From Fasciolopsis buskii (lineage: Eukaryota > Platyhelminthes > Trematoda > Plagiorchiida > Fasciolidae), in assembly GCA_008360955.1 (NCBI GenBank), contig LUCM01005800.1, forward strand, positions 68,707 to 132,706: a DNA stretch of 64,000 nt, in the 5' to 3' direction. The notes beneath the pieces were generated by a model. That model had not been told where the DNA came from. It ran no database searches and was given only the letters and a program-made list of their open reading frames with translations. Positions within the stretch are counted from its first letter, which is position 1. Each line of letters begins with the position of its first letter. Position numbers and translations under genes: made by a program. Shown here piece by piece: positions 12,390 to 24,260 of the stretch.

Positions 12390-12500
12390 GGAGAACTAAT
12401 TCACCAATGCCCTGCGTTTGCAGGTTACTAATGCCTAGTTCCTCCAGCCTATCGGTATCGAGGAGGCTGATGTCCCATTTTGCTACGTTTCACAGTGGGG
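12390..12500 (-). pseudogene. Gypsy protease-like fragment
   Basis: The minus frame reads WDISLLDTDRLEELG followed by ELVLLGL. This resembles the segment just after the catalytic D-T/S-G of Gypsy proteases (DIS-[LI]-x-x-x-W-x-x-LG ... L-LLG). The catalytic triplet itself is not visible, so the call leans on position after gag. Confidence 0.4.
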
Positions 12501-12949
12501 AGACAAGTTTGTCATTTTGATGCCTGGGTAACTTTAAAGGACCGCTACAGGCGCTTGTGATCGTCAAGGATGTCGGTTGGACCGGTGGTGGGCCAGTGTC
12601 TGTCAAGTTCAGTGGGATGGATACGGATGTTTGAAGCAATGGCTGGCTCAATTCAAAACTGATGATCATCCGTGCAGACTGTGAAAAAACTTTCCGAAAT
12701 CGAGTGCATTTAGATCATAGTTTGCAGCATGGGCGAATGGGTGGGCGTTGGCTCTGTCATCAACTGCCTTTAGATTGACTGGACTGAGAGGAGATGGTTG
12801 CTGAGAGTTCTTGTTCTGAAAACCCTCCTTTGTGGTCCACGCAGCAAAACTGGCTGCATTGATGTGAGCAGAATAGACAGGGACTGTGAAAATGTCAATT
12901 CCCTCAGGGCAAGGGATGCATCGGTGACAAACTGGTAATATGCGCGCCT

Positions 12950-13590
12950 TAACTAAGCTGACGCAAATGGCTTGAGAATTCTGCCGATGTTGGAATTATC
13001 CTTTTCTGTTCCTGGATCATAAGGGCCTCGTGTTTCACATCAATATCTACACTCATTTGCGCCTTCTTATTTTTGTTTGGATGTTGCTCGCTTTTGCATA
13101 ACAAGCGAATGCGCAATTAGCAATGGCTTGATAGATGAAGCCTACAGATAAAGATCGGACTTGAAGTCGGTCATCTGTCAGGGCCCCGAGCTTGAACTTG
13201 CCACGGTTACAATTAGCGGCCCTTGTGAACACCACCGCACAGTCAGAATAACTTTAACGTGATTCACTGATTGACATCAGGAAGTGAACAAGGAAGATTG
13301 GGTATCGAAAATACTCTTGGAGTCTGGTAAAATGTACGATTTAATGGTTTATTCAGCCTAACGAAGTTGATGCACCTAATATGTTCCGCAGGCCCACTTT
13401 TTTGCAGGATTAAACGCACATTGATTTTGCGATCCATATCTGTCACGTCATGAGTGAAGACATCCTTGTAGCGTTTAAACTAGGATAAATATGTGATTCC
13501 AGACTGTGGATCATGCAAGAAGTTAGCCACTGACGGAAGCAGAGCGTTTGATGGCATTTCAAAACTGAGGGTTGTTGGGTCACATTCCCG
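12950..13590 (-). pseudogene. Gypsy gag (capsid) fragment
   Basis: Minus frames contain FKRYKDVFTHDVTDMDRK, INVRLILQKSGPAEHIR and, after a frameshift, CNRGKFKLGALTDDRL. These align in order with the W-F-x-R-Y-x-D-VF ... RLLL-x-KL ... C-x-x-FKLG-LTDDQ pattern of Gypsy gags from helminths and other invertebrates. Capsid gag packages element RNA. At least three frames are used. The zinc knuckle expected after capsid was not found. Confidence 0.65.
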
Positions 13591-13859
13591 ACTGGTTCAG
13601 TGAGGGGATTAATCAGCCTGAGCTTGGTCGAAAACATTTTCTTCAGGTCCGCGACCCTTACCGTCATCACACAACTGCACTGATTTCAAAATGCGCTGTC
13701 GTCAGATTTGCTCTGTTGCATCTGAACCGATCAACCCACAACAGTGAAGAGCACGACGTCAGCGCTGGGAGCTACATATTGGCACAAAGACACGAAGCTT
13801 GTGGGCCAGCAGGAAAATAGCTTACACCCTGCTGGAGACATTAATACGGGCCGGGCCAT

Positions 13860-14580
13860 TAAGTCCCGTAGTTACACAACACAATGGAACGGATCAGGTG
13901 GACCTTTGTGTGAGCGTGCAGTGTCTGTTCTCCCTCCTTTGGCTAGGGTGCACATCCGAAACGCCTTCCATCAACTTAAAACCTAGCACCAGGGCTAATT
14001 CTGTGAAGTATCTAGGAGCTGCTATTGATAACTATTGGAAGTGGATTTCTCATATTTCTGCCTGCGTAAAGAATCTCCGACCGTTGTCATTCCAGATCAG
14101 AAAGCATAGTGAACCGGAGCTCCATCTCTCGGCTTGTATACCAATCATTCTTTACTGTTCTCCTGTTATTTTTCCGGGTTTACTCGAAAAAGGTCTTCAG
14201 CGTTCGTCGCCGGAGCTATTATCCGTGTGTTCTTCATACCGCCAAATAACCTGTCAATAAATCTGTGTCATCAGCACCTATCGGCATGTGAGATGTTTGT
14301 TGACAAATTCCTTTCAGATTCCAAGCATCCTCTGCAAAAATATCTTTCAAAGTGCAGTTCTCATACATCAACAAGATCCGCTTTTCGTTCCACATGATTT
14401 GGAATCAATACCTACAGAAATTCCACGATCCCTTATTTAGCACGCATTTTGGTAAACCGCGAGCGGGTTTAAGCCGAATTACGGAGGACGGCATCATAAT
14501 GGGCAATGACTATTCCTCGATGTAATTTTATATATTCGCGAAGCGATGAGTGTATTTTAATAAATTGAAATTTTCCCTCG
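13860..14580 (+). mobile_element. LINE-3: 3' end of a third LINE family with 3' UTR
   Basis: The plus strand encodes a LINE RT thumb and C-terminal domain: SVKYLGAAIDNYWKWISHIS, PIILYCSPVIFPGLLEK, then (shifted frame) ACEMFVDKFLSD, HPLQKYLSKCSSHTSTRSAF and, past a stop, NSTIPYLARILVNRER. After the coding end a short AT-rich stretch ends in AATAAATTGAAATTTT near 14,575, plausibly the 3' terminus. No RT palm motifs precede it, so it is a short 5'-truncated insertion. It differs in sequence from LINE-1 and LINE-2. Confidence 0.78.
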
Positions 14581-14659
14581 TTTTACTTTTACCCCCACAT
14601 TTGTTGACTGAAATGCCACAATATGCATTATACACAAAATTGTACACAATAGAATACTT

Positions 14660-15210
14660 TACATGTCAGAAGGGGAGTCCAACCAGATATCGCTGGGGAA
14701 AGCTCAACATAGACAACGGCTAGCATTAGCCGGTTACCTCTCAGCGCCAGCCAGAGGCCACGTTAGCTATGCCGTTTCGACAGATTTTGTGGTGGCCTTG
14801 GTCGACATGTGGAAACAATCAGTCATAGAACCACGTTTAGTGGATCACTGTGCATCAATGTGAAAACGTTCGGTGTTGGAAAGCCGTTAACTTTGTGGCA
14901 TTCGTAGTGTGGTGGGGGGACTTTGTGAGCAACTCGAAAGTTATGCGTAAGGTACTGTGTCGTAGAGTTCAGTCTTTAGAACAGGCGCTGAATCAAAATA
15001 GGTTTAAGTGTTTGGGACATGTTTTGTTCATGCCCACAGAACAGCTGCCTCGTATGCTGTTCTTTGAAGTGGGTGATAGTTGAAGGATGATTCGGGGTGG
15101 CCGATTCATGATATGGATAGGGTGGATTGGTCCGCGCAGGTGCAGTTAGGTTGCCAGATTGCGGTCCACGGTATCCCCCGAAGCAGTGACTGGAAGCAAT
15201 AGGTAATGAG
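14660..15210 (+). mobile_element. RTE-like LINE tail (RTE-a)
   Basis: Plus frames hold the C-terminal domain typical of fluke RTE-type elements. The diagnostic run is VVWWGDFVSNSKVMRKVL, then VQSLEQALNQNRFKCLGHVL and MPTEQLPRMLF (family R-VSN-x-EVR-x-VL ... LN-x-x-RLRWLGHVLRMP-x-x-LPRR). Upstream codons 14,663-14,863 fit the preceding segment weakly (LVDHCAS for VFDHRCL). Stops and shifts break it. It starts within about 100 bp of the LINE-3 3' end. Confidence 0.78.
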
Positions 15211-15841
15211 GCTCAGTTTCGAAGTCAATGACCTTCTTTTACCCGAACCGTTTGTTCTTCTGTGCATATCTTCAACGTACTATCCTACATTTGATCTTCG
15301 ATTATTCCTATTTCCTTTTCGATTCCAGCAGATGGTTCCATGAGGTAGAAACGGCAACCAGGGTACATCGGTTCAGCCAAATTAAGGTGATCGTTTTTGC
15401 TTTTCCCTCCGCAAATGAGATTGTTTGTGCAAAATTGTACCGGTTTTTTCAACACGTCTTAGCTACTTTCAATCAGGTACCCATCATAACCATTGTCGTC
15501 ATCGTTCAGCGGTGAACAGCAGTGATTGTCTGTGCCCGCTGATTTTCTCCCTCAGTTGCATTCTTCCATAAAACTAGTGAGTATGCAAATGGAACAGGGG
15601 ATGAACATGAATAGACGGAGACAGTTAAAAGCGTTGCACACCACACAGTCAAACTGTTAAAGAATGTCTTTCATCTATCCTGATTCGATAGAAAATGACA
15701 AGACTACTGCTAGAAATATTGGTTTGCTGCTAAATGATTCAGTGCTTACAGCCAGCCAAGTGACGGGCCTTTCGATCACTCGGATAATTTCTGCCCATAT
15801 CTTTTGCGAGAAGACGAGTCAGATAAACGTTTGAAGGCCAC
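15211..15841. other. No gene recognised
   Basis: Lies downstream of the RTE-e endonuclease in its reading direction and may hold its decayed RT start. No motif was legible. Confidence 0.35.
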
Positions 15842-16640
15842 TCAGGTTTTTGGAATGTGTTGATACTCGCTGAGATGCAGCAAAAATTGCGTTAAAGCTA
15901 ACACATGATCCGATTCGACGTACGTGGTCCAATCCGATTGACCAATATGGACGTAACCGCGCCGACGGTAGCTGACTGCATTAGACTGACCGTCGAGCCA
16001 GAGTGACAAGTTAGTATCCCGCAAGAAATGTGTCGACAATTCCTGCTGGACGGGGAATATTATTGTCCGCACAAAAATGGAGAATTCTTTCCTCGGTGTC
16101 TATTTCATGAGCTGGCATACCCACTGTCCATCTGAACAGGATTCCAATACACTCATGTTTCCAACTTGTGCATTAAAACCGACTTGTGCCACTGCAATGT
16201 TAAAGCCTTTCCCCCACAAAACAAGAGTAACAAGGCTGTTCTGGAATAGTCTTCTTATATGTCAAAGCCACAGCCTCTTGGCGTGTTTAATGAGATTAAC
16301 AATAAGCTGTACTTAAAATAACTATCCTTCCACCCGTCGACTAATCCCTGTACTCTAACGGCAACCAAGCAACTGTTAACCGAGATGAGAGCTAAAACGA
16401 TTCACAGAATGCATTAACTCACAGTTTGAGCTGCTTCGTCCTCCGAAATATGCAGCAGAAATCTTGACGGGAAATTTGGCGCAGTTAGTCGAACTGCCTT
16501 ACTGAAATGCTGAATTATTGTTTCAGTGACGTAGAAGAAACTAGTTAAATTGGAGTCTACTGTCAGAGCTAAACACGTCTGTTGATCAGCCTGTGTCAGA
16601 GTGCGCACACTGGAAGAACCAAGATTCAGAGGCTGACGAG
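15842..16640 (-). pseudogene. RTE-type endonuclease relic (RTE-e)
   Basis: Minus strand. The upper block (16,608-16,414) has VRTLTQADQQTCLALT then SKAVRLTAPNFPSRF, matching the N-terminal 'NVRTL-x-Q-x-GQQ ... SETRIQD-SS' segment of RTE endonucleases. The lower block (16,072-15,842) has FLRDTNLSLW and RGYVHIGQSDWTTYVESDH, matching the domain end where family members have W-R-G ... CRSFWST-x-x-DSDHALV. D-x-H of the catalytic pair is kept (ESDHV). The middle is unreadable. A good GT-AG pair at 16,423/16,502 suggested a host exon, but homology to the endonuclease explains the frame better. Confidence 0.72.
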
Positions 16641-19229
16641 GCTTGAGAAAAGGTGGACGAGCAGATTGAAAGCCACTTGCTACACTATTTGACGGTGAAC
16701 CGTGGAAAATATCGGGCGTGTTATCGGTGTGGACATTAAGGATTGGCAGACGGAAAAACTATTTTGACTTGAGACGTAAGAGCAAACTAAATCTGCATAT
16801 TCAATAGCCGGACACACGTAGCAAGTTTAAGAGGGTCTCTGATAAGACACAATTCTACAGCGCAACCCGAGAGGAATTCGCATGTCTTATATTCATCCGA
16901 CTTCAACTGAATATCGCTAGGGAGCGATTCACTCAACGTTCAGTTTGCAGATGTTCACAACTGTTCATTAGAAATTGCGTTCGGTATTTGCAGTTGCATC
17001 AGACGAATGGTTATCTGAAACACTATATAAGAGATTGCAACTCAATGGATCCAGTCGGCAGCTCTATAGACGAACAGCAGCAACGCGCAGCTGTTATCCT
17101 AAATTCGCGGCGACGTCTTTGGGATCAACCTTTACCTCCCATTTACTTGTTTGGCAGGAGACTTGCTATGTAATATTATGGCGGACATGCTACTTTCTAA
17201 CCACACAAAGCGCTAAGCAATTATCCAATGCTTGGTCTCACACAGCAACTTAAGCGAACTATCGTGGGTTGCTAGACAGCATGACTTGAGACTCAAAGAA
17301 AACAGGACCGTGTTAGGCATCAGGAGAAAAATTTTAGAGGGTCCATTAGGCCACAAATTGTTCATTTTGATGTTTGCTGCATCTTTTGTCATTCAAAGCC
17401 TTGAAATCTCGGCAGTGAGCGGCAGGACTATTTTCCGTGTATATTTAAAGCGGGTTTGCAGCATTTTAAGTGACAAATTTGTAAACATTTATTATACTGA
17501 TTATTTAAACAGAACGTCTTGGCTTCCGTAGTCTTTATCTATTTTCTAATTGTCAAACCGAAGTGGCTAGACGATACGACTGCAGTCGGTCAAGCTTACA
17601 ATGGGTTTCCAGCAGCGTGCTTTTTCAGGGCTCAAATAAGTCATAAAATACATCCCCCGCAGTTGGAGAAAGCTTAGAATATCCCGGATGCCATTAAGCA
17701 AAAAGATAAACTGGTCATGTTTACCCTATAAGCATCACCTATAATTATCCCATAAATTAACTTTTGAGATATTGTATAAAATCAATATTAAAAGCGACAA
17801 GAGTCAATCCCGAAAAATCGAGGTTTCAGTCTACACTTTTGATACACGGTGTCGTCGGGAGGAAAACATGTTAGTGGACGCTCGCCCCCGTCTGTGCATC
17901 ACTACACTACTGTCGGCTCCCGACCTATAAGAAATTCGTTGTTGCATTTATTATTCTAGAGTGAGAGAAATGGTTCACTTTTTGTCCAAGGCTCATACCT
18001 TTTTCTGCCGTTGATATGAAAATAATAGTCTTCAGCTACCGGGGATGTATGAATAACACCCTGGTTACCCCTAAGCGTAAGAAGCATACCCCTTTCCACT
18101 GCGCTCATGGTTGATGCATGTCACAATCATTTGTTTGCAATAACTATAAGCTTCATTATTTGGGCTTCTTGCAGACGATTAACTTGCTTAAATGAAATTA
18201 GGAATTGCATGCAAGCTTTCCCTGATTTTCCCAACGGTGCTCTGCAGTGAATGCCAGCTTGAGTGAGACTGCCGCGGGTGCTGAGGACTCCGTTTTTGAC
18301 TTGAGATATAATGAAACTTCCGTAGTAATTTTGGGTACCGTAATTTTAATGTGCGTTAAGCAGCATTAAACTTGGGAGACACTAGCGCTAAAGGCGGTAA
18401 AACTTTATTGGGAACTAAAATTATGGATGAGGAGATCGTGGAGGTCTTATAAAACGATAGTACCAAGAACAGTATATGTTCGTATTTTAGCTAAAAATCA
18501 TATCTTATGTTATCGGTGAAACAAAACCCAGCAAATTGAACATCAGGGATTAGAAAACCAATTATGCGGACCGTAATTTTCCCTGTTCCAATTTTTATCG
18601 TATATATAATTTCCCTGGCCGTCTTGTTTCTGGAATATACGTGAAAGCTAAAGCTAGCGTTTTCCGGGTTACTTCCAGTTCCGCTTTGTTTCATTTGCAT
18701 GCATCGGTCGGCATCCACCTCTTCCCCTGTCTTTTTTTATAACTCGAGATGATGCTAGGAATATCCACCTAGCAAAGGATTTCCTGAAAGTCCTCAAACA
18801 CCGATCGAGGCGTAATTGCAAAGTTTAACTTTAAAATGTGTGCCCGTGAGCCGGCCTTCCTCTTAGATCGTGTGCAATACTTTTCGCCTTAGTTTTGCAC
18901 CTTTCACGCTTCACGAGGATATACTGTGACTTCCACTGTTCCAGAAAGTTTTGATGGCCCTCATTCCTTTATATCTAATCTGAACCCCACAGATGTGAAC
19001 GGCGAGATTTAGTTTTCCAGCTCGAAGGACTGCTGGGCGACCGCCAATCTGGTCTCCGATTTTGACATTGAGCGAGCGATTTGCTCACCCGCATCCAATA
19101 TGCTTGGTAGGTTTCACTAAATAAACATGGCAACACACACTTAAGTTTGTTCAGCCTTCTGAGGCATTCAAGCGAATTTGGCACGCTAGCCCTCTGTCGA
19201 AACTGCGAAAGTTTGAATGCTCCATCAAT
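16641..19229. other. No gene recognised
   Basis: Short open frames on both strands without a recognisable domain. Nothing repeated elsewhere in the window was noticed. Confidence 0.4.
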
Positions 19230-19745
19230 GTAAACATTAGAATTGCCCAGAAATCAAACCGTCTGCATCCAAGTTGATGCGGTCCTGCCCTAGCCACTTA
19301 TTCATAATAATAATAATTTCTCGATATGCGAGAGGCACGAGCAAGGCAAGACCGAAATTGTGCAAAGAATGAATAGTGCGAACACGGAAAAGGAAACCAA
19401 ACATAAAATGCGATGTGTTTTCGCTCATAAGATCATAACAGGTAATGTGATTTGCTGCGCACGAGGTTTCGACTTTTAAACCAAAGCTAGATAATGATTT
19501 GCAAAGATTTTTCTGTGACTGATTACCAGTTCTGCACTGCGATACTATGTTTGAATGCATCAAAGGTGAGTACTGCGGGCGCAAAATATGGCTTGAGGGC
19601 AATGGCTGTCGCCGCCGGTTGGCCTGGATCCTCGAAAATCAAGAGAATTATATGGTAGGGACGAGGATCAATATGGATGTGGTAGCGAAGTTGAGTAAAA
19701 AATTGGACTGGATATCATATGAGGCAGTATAAAACCCAAAAATCT
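19230..19745 (+). repeat. Dispersed repeat B, copy 2
   Basis: The best preserved copy. It begins next to CATAATAATAATAATTTC, then GAGAGGCACGAGCAAGGC, and ends near GGACTGGATATCATATGAGG, shared almost exactly with copy 1. The adjacent trinucleotide microsatellite also occurs beside copy 3. Confidence 0.6.
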
Positions 19746-22600
19746 GAAAGCAACGTCCATTGAGCAGGAAAAGCGGCGACGATGAATGGGAACTGTGGGA
19801 TCGTAAGACTAATACATGAGATTTGTTTTGAGCAATTTTGAGTTCATACATTTCAGCTTGGTCCAGAGATGACGATAGCGTTGGAAAAGAAGAGGGAGAA
19901 CTGGAATCAAATCAGGCAATGTCTAGTGGACTCATTTGGAGAATTGTTACCAAGAGCTTCGGTCTATTGCCGAATTCCGCTGACCGGAATAAAGGTTGAT
20001 GAAAAATGGCGGTCCCCAGCTGTGTTTGGGTGTCATGGTGAATTGTGAAAATCAGTATAAATCAGATTCCAACAAAAATGCTGTCCTTCGTGAGTCCGTT
20101 TTGTATGGTATTGGCAGAGTCATTTTGAGAAGGAGCAGGAGGAAACCAGTACATAGTGAAGTGCGTGAACGCAGGAGCCAGAGTGCTGTTCACCATGCCA
20201 ATGCTAGTGGTTGGGGCTGACCGAGTGCTGGCCATCCAACCTGAAAACACCGTTTGAGGGTAAATGTAGGAGGTGTATTCCGCTAACCTCGCTGCACCCG
20301 CACACCGCTGCAGCCGAGCTGCCCGCCCGATGTGCGCCGGCCAAAGCGGCGGATGTGGCTTCCCTTAAACGCTGGCTTTTTCAAGATTTACTAATTCTGT
20401 CCACCAACCGTTCTATTCACTGATGATCCTCTGTCTGCTACACCAAACCCAATGTGTTGCTTTGTTTGGAGACACTACTCCACATTGTTCTTTTTTCTAC
20501 CAAACTGGTCTCCAAGCAAACACCAGCTTCTTTCAGATTCAATAAAATGTCATTACTTGTCATCATATCGTCTTTCGACACGTCTATCCTGAGTTGCATA
20601 AACGGCGCGTCTCCCTTTTCTTGTCCATTTCGGAGGCTTTCATTTTTGGGCCCACTTATGGCAGTGCGCGCCAAGTTGATTTTATGTTCCTCGTCAGGCG
20701 TTCCTTCATCTCACCTCATTTGTTTGCTCCACAGAGTTCAAACTCCTCCGACCTGTTAATATTACAGTCCCATATTGGGCGGTGAATTATCTACTTTGCT
20801 CTCTCTTCTTAAATGATTTTAGAGAATGATTGTTAGACTAGCAAACGACACTTCACCAACACCTCTTTGATCACTGTCTCGTCTTCGGCAGCGGTTCCGC
20901 AATCCCTTCCTACATTTATAACCGGGTATATTGCTTTACGAAACTTGCTTCAAGATTTCAACGTTTTCTTGCTTTTCTGCTAAACAGGTAGACAGCCAAA
21001 CTCATCAGGTTTCTGTTGCTTGTTGTCAGATATCGACGAACTTCGTTTCCTCCCAGAATTACAAATTAGAAAGCACTCTCCAACCTTCTATTTCCTTCAG
21101 TTCACTCAAAAACTTCACTTTTCAAGAGCCAGATGAGTAACATGGTTCATAATTAAATGCCCAACCAAAGTGTGCCACTGCAGTAAGTTTTCGGACTATG
21201 GAAATCATCTTTTCAATGTATTTCACCATTTGCGGTGAAAAGAACAGCCACTAACGTCACAGCTTTCGGTTTCATTGAAAGAAACCAATCGAGGTAGGCA
21301 GCAGCTAGCAATCCCCCAGCCGGTTACCGAACCTGACCTAACTAGGTCTTACGTGGTTGCACGCCACACCAAATTTCAGGGTCAGGTCCGTTGATGCCTC
21401 GCGAGGCAAAATAAACCGGTAAGGCTAAGCGAATGCATTCGAGGTCATTCGCGGTAATACTTTTTCAAAACATGAGGCTGCTGGCTTAAGTGGACCGACT
21501 GATGACACTAAAATCCAAGAGGCGGGAGATCCAGTGAATCTGCTTAATTTTTCAACCACTCGATGAAAGAAGTAGCCATTGAAAGAAGACCATGGCAGTC
21601 AACGCTCCCGACAAGAAAGTGCCCCATTGAATCTTCCATCTAGATGGAATCGAGGATAAAAACTGAATTTGAGTTCCTGTAGAGCCTAGGACGTCTGCGA
21701 GAATCAATAAAGAAAAGAAGTGTACTTTAGCTCAGTTCTCAAGTAAATTGGGGTAATTGTGCATTTCATAGTTGCCGCAGTATCTGCAAGAAAAATCTAC
21801 CTATGGATTACCACTGTGTCAAACATTTCAGGTGACTGCAGTAAACCAACAAAAGTGAAACAAACTGTGAAGTGCACAGTTGTCTTTCGGCCTTTGGACA
21901 ATCCGTGAATGTGCAGAACCAAGTTCAGGTTAGGAGTGGTGTATTACCTCCTTTTAGTGCGGGCGAGTAGATGATAGCTTTCATTCTTGTGAACCAGTGG
22001 GATAACTGCCTTATCTCTAATGGAAAGGAGGGTAGCGTCGCTGAAGCAGCTCTAGAGGGGAAATACTTATAGCAAAACAAGTTAACATCGCTGATTTTCA
22101 TAATGCGAGGATATGATCGGTCCGGCCCATTGCAGATGATTGGCCGCCAATTGGGATATCTTGCAGGAATGCTCCTCAACAAATGAGTAAGTGATTCAGA
22201 ACGGGGACTAAAGTTTTAAAGCTGAAAAGGGATAAAATTAGTGTGGCGCTAAAAGCGGTGGTGAAATGCGAGATTGCGAAGTCGACTTTCTTGGCTGCCC
22301 TATGCACACGCAGAAGTAGGTTTTTAGTTTGTGCGCCAACAGGCATAGCCTGTTCTAATACTCCATGGTATGCCCTAACCTGATCACTAAGTTGAATTTT
22401 TGTTAAGGCAAACTTCTGTTTATCAATAAATTAACTTGCGAGCCTGAAACACACAAGGAGGAGGCTGGCCATCCGGACAAACGTTGGTCCAGTGGGGCAG
22501 GGTACATTTCAATGATAGAGGAAAGTGAATCCTTAGAATTAAGGTACCAACGTCTATATTTAATTTTAGACTACCATATCCTGCCAGGGGACACATTAGT
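19746..22600. other. No gene recognised; includes a GC-rich pocket
   Basis: Mostly unassigned. A minus frame at 20,674-20,438 is charged and globular-looking but matches nothing I know. At 20,260-20,380 a markedly GC- and CpG-rich pocket stands out from its surroundings. A minus frame near 22,060-21,960 (LPSFPLEIRQLSHWF) faintly resembles a Gypsy gag start but is too weak to call. Confidence 0.35.
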
Positions 22601-22609
22601 TCCATAGAC

Positions 22610-23210
22610 ATCAAGAATCACTGAGGGCCAAGCGTAGCGGCTGGAGGTCAAATTCCTACAGACAGCTACCCAATTTTGTTTTAAGTGGTGCTGATTGTGG
22701 ACTGACTTTAGGCCTAGAAGCTCCGCGTTCCTTTCGATGGCATTCATCCACGCTTTCAGGTGACTGCCGTGGCGACAGCGCTATCCCAAGCAGGGTTCAA
22801 AGAACAACATTTGGAGGGTGTTCTGTCTACGTGCACCGAGGGATACAACCAAACTACCCTCATCAGCGGTGTCGAAGAAAGATAACCGGCAGTTCATTAT
22901 GGCCGCAAAGCACAATTATTTTTGTGTAAGGAGCTTGTTTATCCCTGTGTTTTCGGAGGTTCCATCGCAAGCACAAGTGATCGAATACTTCCAACCTCTC
23001 GGTATCTTCAGCCCGCATCGGCCAGGCTTCGCATCTTGAGGTGAGCATGAAAGGAACTGAAGTGCAACGGACACGGATTTTCTCCTACCGGATGATTTCA
23101 TAAAGTGACCACAGCACTCATCGAAGTTGTGGAAATGCTCTACGGCATTGTCAAACCTCGCAGTAACTTCATCCTTAAATTTCCCGTTTGGAAGCAGAAC
23201 CAATCTACGG
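22610..23210 (-). mobile_element. RTE-like LINE C-terminal remnant (RTE-b)
   Basis: On the minus strand, NGKFKDEVTARFDNAVEHF (23,200-23,100) fits the segment before the RTE thumb. Next comes EAWPMRAEDTERLEVFDHL at 23,048-22,863, the characteristic 'YG-[SC]-E-TWP-R-ED-RRL-VFDHRCLR' block. LKAWMNAIERNAELLGL and VAVCRNLTSSRYAWP (22,770-22,620) resemble LINE C-terminal tails. Frames change at least twice. Confidence 0.72.
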
Positions 23211-23929
23211 TATAATCAATGATGGCCCAAAAATGATTCATTTACTGCTGCTGGAAAGTTGCTGCGCACCTAGGCTTGGTAAGGCCACAAATTCTTATGT
23301 CAGTCTTGGGCTTCACCTATGCACTGCGGAATTTGGTCTAGAGAGGTGAATTATCGAAACTGCAGTGCAAAGAAGAAGTCGTGCATAGGAAATGTTTGGG
23401 GTGATATTAATCACCCCAAATGTCTCGCATTCCCACATAGAGCGGAATAAGTGATGTGAGGAGCTGAACGAAGAATCTAAACAGGTGGGTGGACGTCCCG
23501 TGAAATGTTATCTCGGACGACCTTCGAATCCATGAGGTGATTAACGACGCCATAAATCCATAAAATCCGTCTTGGGACACTAAAGAAAGGATTTCAGTGA
23601 TTAGTAAAAAGCCCCGTTCATTGTGTTACATACCTCCTTGGTCAGTGGGCAAACAGCCATCAGCGTCAATTTCTGGAGTGGAGCTTTCAAAATAGGCTGT
23701 AATGGACCCGGAAGATATGGGCTCCTAGGAAATTATTGTATTATTGATTAAACATTTGGTGGTGTTACCAGCTGATAAAAAACGTTTTAAAACCAGGTTA
23801 TCACCATCTCTTAATTCATTCACAGTTCAAGTCAGCTTGACAACCAATAATCTTGTATTACCCTGCACCGAATTGGTTGCTGCTTCAATGCACCAGCCCA
23901 AGGACCCGTGAAAGACGAACTGCAAAAAT

Positions 23930-24260
23930 GTCAGCCCAATATGCAGAAAAGATTAAGAATGCAATTACACTAGCGAATGCATTGATTGCTGCCGCGTGAA
24001 ACCAACCATTGCTCGGTAAGCGGATGTCACGCCTATGCAACAGATGCCTCAGGTTGGTGAATAAGCTTGAAGGCAACTATTCCGATGCTCGACCACCAGG
24101 TATGGTATAACCGCCTGCATAAGTAAATCTGCTTGCATCATTTGAATGCGCTTCTCCAAGAATGAAGTTCGGCCTAAAGCCAGTCCAGTCATGCAACAGG
24201 TTTCTGCATCCGAAAGATGCAAATCTTATTCAAGACGGAAGTTTGCTTATATCGGCCAAC
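23930..24260 (-). mobile_element. RTE-like LINE RT remnant (RTE-c)
   Basis: Minus frames read CRNLLHDWTGFRPNF, then FTYAGGYTIPGGRASE (family F-TYLGS-x-ISPGGRVSDE) and, past a stop, FTNLRHLLHRRDIRL (family F-x-NLRHLWRRRDIRL). This is the same protein region as the upper half of RTE-b, so the two are separate insertions, both minus and about 700 bp apart. A plus frame that reads well here (from 23,918) is antisense to it. Confidence 0.75.

Larger units (their letters stand above)
12390..13590 (-). mobile_element. Gypsy-type LTR retrotransposon relic (gag and protease)
   Basis: On the minus strand, a gag capsid region (13,590-12,950) is followed downstream by a short block (about 12,500-12,390) that fits the retropepsin region, the normal gag-then-pol order. 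No LTRs, primer binding site, RT or integrase were found in the window, so the element is a fragment. The RTs elsewhere in the window are LINE type. This is the only LTR-type signal of any strength. Confidence 0.6.

Noticed and set aside
16423..16501. A 79-base minus 'exon' with a GTGAGT donor
   Set aside because: Falls inside an RTE endonuclease homology block that reads through the supposed splice sites.
23918..24000. Plus-strand ATG frame that reads like a protein start
   Set aside because: The minus strand here encodes the RTE thumb region (FTNLRHLLHRRDIRL), which is a far more specific match.
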